Assembly (NCBI GenBank): GCA_022820025.1
Contig: JAJEGF010000035.1
Coordinates: forward strand, 1 to 64,000
DNA length: 64,000 nt
Direction: 5' to 3'
From: Chloroflexota bacterium
GTDB lineage: Bacteria > Chloroflexota > UBA11872
Shown: one piece after another, positions 58,078-64,000 of the stretch
Numbering within the stretch: the first letter of the stretch is position 1
Layout: every line of letters begins with the position of its first letter
The notes under the pieces: generated by a model
Databases searched by the model: none
What the model saw: the letters and a program-made list of their open reading frames with translations, nothing else
Told to the model about the DNA's origin: nothing
Translations under genes and position numbers: made by a program

Positions 58078-58935
58078 CTACACAGGATCCGTAAGGAAAT
58101 CGCGGAGAATTCGCGCCGTCGCCCCCGGCTGCTCGATCCACGGCTCATGCCCCGCCCGCGGGATCGTCGCGTGACGACCGTCTGGAATCCGCTGAGCCAC
58201 CTGGGCGCGCGCCCACCGCGGTCGCGGATCCCCCTCGCCGTCCAACACAAGCGTGGGCGCCCTGACCTCGGAGACCCTGGCGCCCAGCCCGCCCGTTTCC
58301 TCCGTCTGGTTGTTCTGCGCGTTCAGCGCGGCGTTCAGCGAATAGTTGATGGGAAAGCGGTCATATCGCGGAACATCGTCCAGCCGCGTCACGTCATAAA
58401 GCTCCGTCTTTCCAAGCAGCGAAGCCTCCTCCGCCTTGAGCCGCTCCAGCTCCTCCCCAGTGGCCGTCAGTTGCTGTTGCCTGAGGAGCCGCAAGCACTC
58501 GCGTTCGGCAGGCGGCAGCTTCGCTTCGCGGTTCCGCCGATAGTCCTGGTGCCAGCCAGGGTCGATCCCCGTCCCCGACATATACACCAGCCGCGCCGTG
58601 CGCTCGGGGTACTGGATGGCATACAGCAGGGCCAGGTGCGCCCCCCACGAATGACCGATGACCATCCAGGCCTCATGGCCCCAGTGCGCTCGCAGAGCAT
58701 CGAGATCGCCCACAAACGCCGCCACGTCATAGGGCCCAACGTCTTCTGACCGGCCGCATCCCCGCTGGTCGTACCGGTGCACCGTCGCCACATCCTCGAT
58801 CATCGCCGCAACCGGCCCCAGGTAGTCGTAGATCCCCGGACCCCCATGACAAAGCACAACCGGCGGCCCCGCCCCCTGCGTCGCCGTCCACAACGTCACC
58901 CCATTCGCCGATACATACCGCTCAGAAATGGACAT
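58078..58935 (-). CDS. Alpha/beta hydrolase (proline-iminopeptidase-like)
   Basis: ATG 58935 (MSISERYVSANGVTLWTATQ) follows AAGGCCAGG. The 285-residue product has PPVVLCHGGPGIYDYL (the oxyanion HGGPG of the prolyl aminopeptidase group), YDQRGCGRSE, nucleophile elbow VIGHSWGAHLALLY (GHSWG), and PTLVLDGEGDPR with the acid. The terminal H is in IPRAGHEPWIE. Substrates may be peptides or esters. Confidence 0.9.
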   Translation of the reverse strand: MSISERYVSANGVTLWTATQGAGPPVVLCHGGPGIYDYLGPVAAMIEDVATVHRYDQRGCGRSEDVGPYDVAAFVGDLDALRAHWGHEAWMVIGHSWGAHLALLYAIQYPERTARLVYMSGTGIDPGWHQDYRRNREAKLPPAERECLRLLRQQQLTATGEELERLKAEEASLLGKTELYDVTRLDDVPRYDRFPINYSLNAALNAQNNQTEETGGLGARVSEVRAPTLVLDGEGDPRPRWARAQVAQRIPDGRHATIPRAGHEPWIEQPGATARILRDFLTDPV

Positions 58936-59032
58936 GCCTGGCCTTAGGACTCCTTTTGGCCCGGACGCTGCCGGGGATTCATCCACTCCGCGTCCAATTG
59001 GATTCGAACAGGGCCTGACGCAAGCAGTCCCG

Positions 59033-59590
59033 TCAATTCTTCGATTCCTCTTCTCCTATCTCACTACTCTCCCCTCGCCCCTCTCCCCTTCCTCCATCCG
59101 CCAGCCCCCGCAGCGAATCCCCAACCACCCGGAAGGTCCGCCACTCCGGCAACATCTCCGCTCCCAGGTCCTCGTAGAACCGGTGCGCGTCCGTATTCCA
59201 GTCCAGCGCCACCCATTCAAAGCGGCCGCAGCCCCGTTCCACCGCGATTGCCGCCACCCGTCGCAGCAACTGCGTGCCCAGCCCGCGGCGTCGATACTCC
59301 GGCGACACGTACAGGTCGTGCAGGTACATGCCCCGCCGCGCCAGGAACGTGGAATACGTGTGGAAGTACACGGCAAACCCCGCCGGTTCGTCCCCCGCAA
59401 ACGCCAGCAAAGCCTCCGCCGCCGGCGGCTCCCCAAACAGCGACGCCCGCAACGACGCCTCCGTCGCCACCACCTCGTGCGTCAGCTTCTCGTACACCGC
59501 CAGGTCCCAAATCAACCCCATCAACCGCGGCACATCCTGCTCAGAGGCCGCCCGTATCGTGAACCCGGAGTCTTCCGGCACAGGTGTCAC
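59033..59590 (-). CDS. GNAT acetyltransferase (diamine/SSAT-like)
   Basis: GTG 59590 follows AAGGAC. The 185-residue protein has IRAASEQDVPRLMGLIWDLAVYEKLTHEVV, similar to the spermidine/spermine acetyltransferase beginning, then AFAGDEPAGFAVYFHTYST and MYLHDLYVSPEYRRRGLGTQLLRRV (acetyl-CoA loop RRRGLG). FEWVALDWNTDAHRFYEDLGAE completes the fold. The C-terminal 30 residues are Gly/Glu-rich and probably disordered. A polyamine or thialysine substrate is possible from the N-terminal match. Confidence 0.85.
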   Translation of the reverse strand: MTPVPEDSGFTIRAASEQDVPRLMGLIWDLAVYEKLTHEVVATEASLRASLFGEPPAAEALLAFAGDEPAGFAVYFHTYSTFLARRGMYLHDLYVSPEYRRRGLGTQLLRRVAAIAVERGCGRFEWVALDWNTDAHRFYEDLGAEMLPEWRTFRVVGDSLRGLADGGRGEGRGESSEIGEEESKN

Positions 59591-59825
59591 CGTCCTTGTA
59601 GGTCTTTGAAACTCGGCTTCCTCGCCACTCTACGCTTGGCGGCCTATGGCGTACGGATTTGCGAGCGTTCCGGTGCCAGGCTCGCGTCTGAGGAGGCAGT
59701 CAGGCGACTCTTGAAAGCGCCTCACGAGCTTCCGATCCGCCACGGTTGGAGGCTCGACCATCCAATGACGCTCATTCTCTAAGACCTGACGCTTCTGGCA
59801 GGCGAGCCTTTCAACGTCGCCTGCC

Positions 59826-60470
59826 TCAGCCCATTAGGCCCCTTATGGCGGCTGGCAATTCCCTGAACGTCGTGACCCTGGCATTGGCCTTGGACAAGTC
59901 GTGAGATGCCGTGAACTCGTTGGCAACCACGATGCAGTCAATCCCCGCCGCTACCGCCGACTCCAACCCTCGCGCCGAGTCTTCAACAACCACCGTTTCA
60001 GCGGCGGAAGCGCCAAATCGTGCCAGCCCTGTGAGATAGGGTTCGGGATGCGGTTTCGCTCGCTCGTAGTCCTCCCTGTCCAAATAGAAATCCATATAGT
60101 CCAGGATGGACCGCTCTTCGTGTATGAGGGCGAAGTCAGCTCGTTTGGATGTAGTGACGATAGCCATCCGATACGAATTCGAGAGTTCAGCCAGCGTTTG
60201 CAAGACGCCCTCAATCTCGATGTCTTCTGTTCTAAGGTACTCCTGGTAGTAAGTGTTGCGGACCTCACGCTGCCTGCTGATGGTCTGTTCATCAACACCT
60301 GCCGCTACAGCTTGAGCCCAGGTGGCCATTCCCTGGGTCATGTCTCGCAGGTATTGGTCTTGATCCAGGGTAAACCCAATGTCAGCCAGGGCGCGCGCTC
60401 CGGCCTTGTAAAACCAGAATTCGGTATCCACCAGGACCCCGTCATGGTCAAAGAGGATGTACTTCTTCAC
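59826..60470 (-). CDS. HAD-superfamily hydrolase, beta-phosphoglucomutase-like
   Basis: The 214-residue HAD subfamily IA enzyme has motif I ILFDHDGVLVDTE (nucleophile Asp, second Asp as DHDGV), motif II MAIVTTSKRADF, a Lys region YERAKPHPEPYLTGL, and motif IV VVVEDSARGLESAVAAGI. The GTG start (60470) lies 29 bp downstream of the SAICAR synthase stop, so it may be co-transcribed with purC. Phosphatase or mutase specificity cannot be assigned. Confidence 0.9.
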   Translation of the reverse strand: MKKYILFDHDGVLVDTEFWFYKAGARALADIGFTLDQDQYLRDMTQGMATWAQAVAAGVDEQTISRQREVRNTYYQEYLRTEDIEIEGVLQTLAELSNSYRMAIVTTSKRADFALIHEERSILDYMDFYLDREDYERAKPHPEPYLTGLARFGASAAETVVVEDSARGLESAVAAGIDCIVVANEFTASHDLSKANARVTTFRELPAAIRGLMG

Positions 60471-60499
60471 CGTAGGTCCCTATGGTCCTCCGTACACCG

Positions 60500-61771
60500 T
60501 CATGTGATTCCTTGAAGGTTGCTTGCCAAACGTGACTCGATCGGCTGGTCCGCTTCTGGAAACTCAAAAGATCGCCCGGTGATCTTCTCGTAAAGGTAGA
60601 TGTAGCGTCTCGAGAGCTCGACGACAAGGTCATCTGGTGCTGCTGGTAGCACCTCATCCTCGTACGGATCGCAGTTCTCCGTGAACCAGAGCCGGAGGAA
60701 TTCCTTGTCAACGTTGTCAGGCTCCTGTCCCTCCCGCATGCGCTGCTGATACGTGTCGGCGACCCAGAAGCGACTGGAGTCAGGGGTGTGGATCTCGTCG
60801 ACCAGCAGAATCTCACCGTTCTTGTCACGGCCCATCTCGTATTTGGTATCGACGAGAATCAGGCCATGCTCGGCTGCCTTGGCTTGACCGAATTCGAAGA
60901 GTTCCAACGCGATGCGGCTGCATTGTTCCCACTCGTCGGCCGTCATCCAGTTCTCGGACACGATCTCGTCAGGGCTGATCGGACGGTCGTGAACCCCCTT
61001 GGTGGTCGGAGTGAGGATATTCGTCGCGAGCTTCTGGTTCTTCACCAGGCCGTCGGGCAAGTCGATGCCACAGTATTGACGCCGACCGCTCTGGTAGACC
61101 GTCCAGAGGGCGGTGCTCGTGGTTCCGGTGATGTATCCACGCACCACGAACTCAATCGGGAAAACGGTGCACTTTTCGGCGATCGTGACGTTTGGGTCGG
61201 GGATGGATAGAACCTGATTCGGCACAATGTGGCGGGTCTGGTCAAACCACCATGCGCTCGTCAGGTTCAGGGCCTGCCCCTTGAAGGGGACAGCGGCCAG
61301 CACCCGGTCGAAGGCACTCTGGCGATCGGTGGTGATGAGTGCCAGGCGATCCCCAAGATCGTATCGATCTCGTACTTTGCCTGTGGACTTAGCACCCTGA
61401 GAAATAGTCGTCTCAATGAGGCAATTGCCAAGCTCTCTTCGAATTCGATCCGCGTAGCTCGCTGAGGTGCAAATGGCGTTCTCCATTGTCTCGACCTCCA
61501 CACGGTCACTCTGGGACAGCTCGGTAACGCGCTTCTTGAGGTCGGACCACGTCTCGAAGCCGTACTCGTGAGCGATCGCGGCTTGAGCGTCGCGCAGCGA
61601 TAGCTTGGCCGTGGCGATTTCGGCGTCGGATGCTGTGGCCAGCGCGGGGCGTGATGTTCGGAATTGCGCTGCGGCGTCTCGATCGCCGGCATTCACAGCC
61701 TTAAGTAAAGCCTTGGCCTGTTTCTGAAGGTGTTCCAGGCTCGGACGCAGCGGAAGACTGCGGGGACGCAT
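60500..61771 (-). CDS. purC: SAICAR synthase with an extra N-terminal ankyrin-associated-type domain
   Basis: ATG 61771 has AAAGGAG six bases upstream and replaces the track TTG 15 bases earlier, giving 423 residues. Residues 1-85 (LPLRPSLEHLQKQAKALLKAVNAGD...LSLRDAQAAIAHEYGFETWSDLKKRV) match the leader found before ankyrin repeats in other bacteria. Residues about 105-400 are PurC: GAKSTGKVRDRYDLGDRLALITTDRQSAFDRVL, VVRGYITGTTSTALWTVYQSG, LVDTKYEMGRDKNGEILLVDEIHTPDSSRFW. PurC makes the eighth step of IMP synthesis from CAIR and aspartate using ATP. No other pur genes are in the window. Confidence 0.9.
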   Translation of the reverse strand: MRPRSLPLRPSLEHLQKQAKALLKAVNAGDRDAAAQFRTSRPALATASDAEIATAKLSLRDAQAAIAHEYGFETWSDLKKRVTELSQSDRVEVETMENAICTSASYADRIRRELGNCLIETTISQGAKSTGKVRDRYDLGDRLALITTDRQSAFDRVLAAVPFKGQALNLTSAWWFDQTRHIVPNQVLSIPDPNVTIAEKCTVFPIEFVVRGYITGTTSTALWTVYQSGRRQYCGIDLPDGLVKNQKLATNILTPTTKGVHDRPISPDEIVSENWMTADEWEQCSRIALELFEFGQAKAAEHGLILVDTKYEMGRDKNGEILLVDEIHTPDSSRFWVADTYQQRMREGQEPDNVDKEFLRLWFTENCDPYEDEVLPAAPDDLVVELSRRYIYLYEKITGRSFEFPEADQPIESRLASNLQGIT

Positions 61772-62095
61772 ACGCACTCCTTTCAAGTGGCCTGCTGTCC
61801 GCGTAATCAGGCCGAAAAGAGTGGTGCCGAGAAGCCGTGCGGTTGCGGGGGCGGGTTAAACCCTTGTCGCGGACTCGGGGGCTCCCACGAGAGCGCCTAC
61901 GCAAGATATACGCAACCAGCCCCGGTGCTGTCAAGACTGGGCTCGTGCTTGGGGAATTGCCAGAGCCAGGCCGTCTGCGCCAATGCGAGTGCGCTTCCCG
62001 TCAGACTGCGCTCCTTGCCACCGGCAGCCGCTGTTTCTGTAGACGTACGGCCGCTACCGCTGCGTGCGTCAGACTCCCTGGACCTTGACTAGCTC
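61772..62095. other. Intergenic stretch without a supported gene
   Basis: About 320 bp upstream of purC. Short open frames on the plus strand (61730-62092) run antisense into the purC start and match no family. I see no purine riboswitch core or tRNA. It presumably holds the purC promoter. Confidence 0.5.
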
Positions 62096-62281
62096 CTACG
62101 CCCCCGGAGCCGGCGCCGCCTGCCCGCCGCCCTCAAGCTCCTCGATGTAGAACTCAATCGCCTCCCGCATCAGCCCACACACCTCCGCCCGCGACTCCCC
62201 AACCGCCACACACCCCGGCAAATCCGGCATCTGCGCCCAAAGGCTCTTCGGCCCCCGCTCAATGCCGAAGGCGTACGTCAT
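62096..62281 (-). CDS. HicB-like protein
   Basis: The family part is MTYAFGIERGPKSLWAQMPD, then LPGCVAVGESRAEVCGLMREAIEFYIEEL, the HicB partial RNase H-like fold ('G.W.A..PDLPGC...G.....E...N..EAI..YLE.L'). Starts at 62281 or 62293 are both possible. The track ORF extends too far upstream. HicA, the small double-stranded-RNA-binding-like toxin, is not found on either side, so this is an orphan, a solitary regulator or a metabolic-type HicB. About 61 residues, without a C-terminal DNA-binding domain. Confidence 0.8.
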   Translation of the reverse strand: MTYAFGIERGPKSLWAQMPDLPGCVAVGESRAEVCGLMREAIEFYIEELEGGGQAAPAPGA

Positions 62282-62517
62282 CGCCCCACGCATTGCAGCC
62301 CAGCCAGCCTCAGGACACGGTTCCAGGTTCCTTCGCATCCCGATAACAGGTTGGAATGCGTTCGTGCCACAATGCAGTTGTGGCCTTGGAACGGACGGCC
62401 CAACCCAATGAAGCGGCGCCGGATTCGCTTGATTGACGGCGAACCCCCGATGGTCAACTGGGCGGCCGCCGGTCATCCTGTGTGGGCGGAGTGCTGGCAC
62501 CTCTTGGTTGTGCATTC

Positions 62518-62976
62518 ATGTTAGAAACAGGAAGCGCGGCGCCAGACTTCACCATCACTCTGCTCTCCGGCGGGGAGTTCACCCTTTCCGACCTCCGCGG
62601 AACCAGGGTTGTCGTCTTCTTCTTCCCGGGCGCCTTAACCCCGGGGTGAATGGCCGAGAACGTGGGATTTGGAAAATCCCAGCGGAGGATGGCCGACCGT
62701 AACGCCGTTGTGGTCGCCATCAGCTCTGCCGAAGAGAGGAAGCTAAGGCGCCTGGCCACGTACTTCAGGTTCTTGAGGATTGACCTGCCCCTGGCCCATG
62801 ATGCCGATAGCCGCCTCGGCGCCCTCTACGACCTCGGGCGTGATGCCGGGGTTGGAAACCTGCGGGTGACCTACGTCATCGACGAAGACGGGTTGGTCAC
62901 GGACTTCCACCACAACGAACTATCCGTTTCCAGCCACTGGCGCTGGGCGTTGCGGACGCTGTCCGCCCCCCGTTAG
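62518..62976 (+). CDS. Selenocysteine-containing peroxiredoxin (BCP/AhpC-TSA family), TGA read as Sec
   Basis: The track splits this gene at TGA 62647-62649 and lists only the rear part. Reading from ATG 62518 gives MLETGSAAPDFTITLLSGGE, a strand FTLSDLRGTRVVVFFFPGALTPG, then UGA, then MAENVGFGKSQRRMADRNAV and VVAISSA...LPLAHDADSRLGALYDL, ending VTYVIDEDGLVTDFHHNE. This is a peroxiredoxin fold at normal length (152 codons). The UGA is residue 44, exactly where the peroxidatic Cys of TPGC motifs sits (TxxC/U). No cysteine codon exists anywhere else in the reading frame, so without Sec it would have no redox centre. A hairpin follows at the right distance (see SECIS). It would reduce peroxides with external thiols. 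Confidence 0.85.
62663..62681 (+). promoter_or_regulatory. Bacterial SECIS-like hairpin after the in-frame UGA
   Basis: TGGGATTT-GGA-AAATCCCA is a perfect 8-bp stem with a 3-base loop. The loop begins 22 bases after the UGA and its first two bases are G. That fits the known bacterial SECIS rules for SelB binding: UGA-to-apical-loop distance roughly 16-37 nt, small loop, G among the first two loop bases. Confidence 0.75.
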
Positions 62977-63179
62977 TCAACCGGCGCCTGCGCCGGCAGT
63001 TGGTCAGCGTGCCTGCCCAGGAACGCCGGCCCGGCTTCAGCCGCGGTTCGCCAGCTCCGCCCTCAGCCAGTCGGACCCGCTGCCAGTATCCCGATCACAA
63101 TGACCAAGGCCACCCGGACCAGGAGGATGTAGTCCACCACGCTAGTGCGCCTGCCGCTGACCTGCGACCCCACCGGGTC

Positions 63180-63224
63180 GAAGCCGGTTAACAGCCGGCT
63201 GCTCTACCACTGAGCTCCTGCGGA
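63180..63224 (-). tRNA. tRNA-Asn(GTT)-like 5' half, 3' half not matching
   Basis: On the minus strand TCCGCAG, then GAGCTCAGTGGTAGAGC (D arm), then GCCGGCTGTTAACCGGC (anticodon stem with GTT) read as a tRNA-Asn. After this, the T arm and 3' acceptor expected to pair with TCCGCAG are not found; instead CGACCC-GGTG-GGGTCG forms its own hairpin. Position 8 is G, not the usual T. It is probably a tRNA fragment or a damaged gene, perhaps left by integration. The rest of 62977-63279 shows no gene. Confidence 0.45.
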
Positions 63225-63279
63225 GCGCCCGGGAAGCATGGCCGCCGATCGAATTGTCCTAATGGTAAACGAGTTCCGA

Positions 63280-63993
63280 TCATGAAAACTCGCGCGTTAT
63301 CAATTCAGGCAATTCCTTGACACTGGGTATGACGTGCGTGTGTCGATACCTGCCCCAGGCATCGACCGGTCTGGGCCCGCTTAATACGCCAACAACACCG
63401 CGACATCCCGCATTGTAGCCTTCCAGCATATCGGCTGGCGTGTCGCCGATTTTGACAACCTCGTGCACGCTCTGAATATTCAACTGTGTCATAGCGTGGA
63501 AAATCATGAATGGCGCCGGGCGTCCGATCTGTCCGGGGATATGCTCCACGTCCACGGCGATGTCCACCAGCCCGTTGCTCACCCAGCCGAGGCTGTCCAT
63601 GATTGCCTCGGTTATGGCACGATGAAAGCCGGTATTAGTGGCGACCTTGATGTCATGTTCGTGGCACCAGCGAAATGTGTCGGTGGCTCCAGGCACTTCT
63701 CTGACCTCCCTGCGATAGTGCTCGATCATGAGCCCCTCGTAACGGTCAAAGACCTTCTTCGCCTCTTCATAAGTATCAAGAGTTCTTGTTTTCTCAAAAT
63801 CTTCAATGTCGATTCTGTCTCCTCTCGACCGCGCAATGAGAAACTGGTAAAGATGAATCTTATTCGTTCCCATGTGCAGCAGGATCTCATCTGGTGTCGT
63901 ATCGAGATTATGTTCCTGCGCAGCCTCGTACAGGCAGTCTCTCACACCAGTGTCATCATGCACCGTCGTCCCGGAAAGATCGAACATTACCAT
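63280..63993 (-). CDS. HAD phosphonatase-like hydrolase (start near window edge)
   Basis: Begins MVMFDLSGTTVHDDTGVRDC; the frame stays open to the window edge (I-S before the ATG), so the true start may be outside. Motif I DxSGTT is the phosphonatase form. LHMGTNKIHLYQFL carries the lysine that forms the Schiff base in phosphonoacetaldehyde hydrolases. Motif II is IKVATNTGFHRAITEAIMD. VVKIGDTPADMLEGYNAGC is motif IV. It would cleave a phosphonate or sugar phosphate. No phn genes are in view. Confidence 0.8.
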   Translation of the reverse strand: MVMFDLSGTTVHDDTGVRDCLYEAAQEHNLDTTPDEILLHMGTNKIHLYQFLIARSRGDRIDIEDFEKTRTLDTYEEAKKVFDRYEGLMIEHYRREVREVPGATDTFRWCHEHDIKVATNTGFHRAITEAIMDSLGWVSNGLVDIAVDVEHIPGQIGRPAPFMIFHAMTQLNIQSVHEVVKIGDTPADMLEGYNAGCRGVVGVLSGPRPVDAWGRYRHTHVIPSVKELPELITREFS

Positions 63994-64000
63994 GCTGATC

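Noticed and set aside
62398-62520. Plus-strand mini-ORF MKRRRIRLIDGEPPMVNW... as a possible HicA toxin for the HicB-like gene
   Set aside because: It starts like a small basic protein but lacks the HicA G-SH motif and is on the opposite strand from HicB.
62647-62976. Start of a separate 108-residue protein at ATG 62650
   Set aside because: It lacks the N-terminal half of the peroxiredoxin fold and any ribosome-binding site; the upstream frame completes the fold, so read-through at UGA is the better reading.

Overview
The window is GC-rich bacterial chromosome, densely coded on both strands, with an accessory gene mix. The families present are amidohydrolases, Rieske proteins, an enolase-superfamily enzyme, a 6-bladed SMP-30 lactonase, VOC proteins, many PIN-type toxin-antitoxin pairs, a sterol methyltransferase and ERG4/ERG24-type reductases. 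By inference this fits an uncultured marine or host-associated lineage such as sponge-associated or SAR202-like Chloroflexota, but no taxonomic marker gene lies in the window. One AT-richer island (about 4.1-7.5 kb) stands out as likely acquired DNA.

Layout. 0-3.6 kb: an oxidoreductase fragment and two monovalent cation/proton antiporters. 3.7-7.5 kb: a small defence-like island with a HigA-type regulator, a HEPN/DUF86-like protein, and a two-gene restriction-modification system in which nuclease and methylase are fused and the specificity subunit is separate. 8.4-13.6 kb: a Gly/His/Glu-rich lipoprotein in one operon with an OmpR-type regulator and a histidine kinase that carries the same low-complexity motif. 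A decayed copy of the lipoprotein leader lies upstream, next to a vapBC pair whose toxin has an amber stop. 13.6-16 kb: two more PIN toxin modules and an ADP-ribosylglycohydrolase. 16-22 kb: FAD oxidoreductase, amidohydrolase plus Rieske pair, FIST protein and P450, punctuated by non-coding mobile elements with terminal inverted repeats and 6-bp target duplications. 22.9-27.5 kb: three transport genes (SSS symporter, ABC-type binding lipoprotein, NCS2 permease with a soluble tail). 27.8-37 kb: mixed metabolism, TA modules and PPK2.

37-48.7 kb is the most striking region. It holds an RND/MMPL transporter, a sterol C-24 methyltransferase homologue, a single-ORF fusion of a GPP34 (GOLPH3-like) domain to a cytochrome P450, a Rieske oxygenase, an FAD oxidoreductase, a rhodanese and two tandem ERG4/ERG24-family sterol reductases. 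Together these look like a bacterial sterol-tailoring locus. No squalene epoxidase or oxidosqualene cyclase is present here, so the sterol substrate would have to be made elsewhere in the genome or taken from outside.

48.8-64 kb: hydrolases and dehydrogenases, a BrnT/CopG-type TA pair, GH32, an intradiol dioxygenase-like lipoprotein, another PIN module, and a SAICAR synthase with an extra N-terminal domain. Near the right end is a peroxiredoxin whose catalytic cysteine codon is TGA, followed at the correct distance by a SECIS-like hairpin. This is a probable selenoprotein that ORF calling breaks in two.
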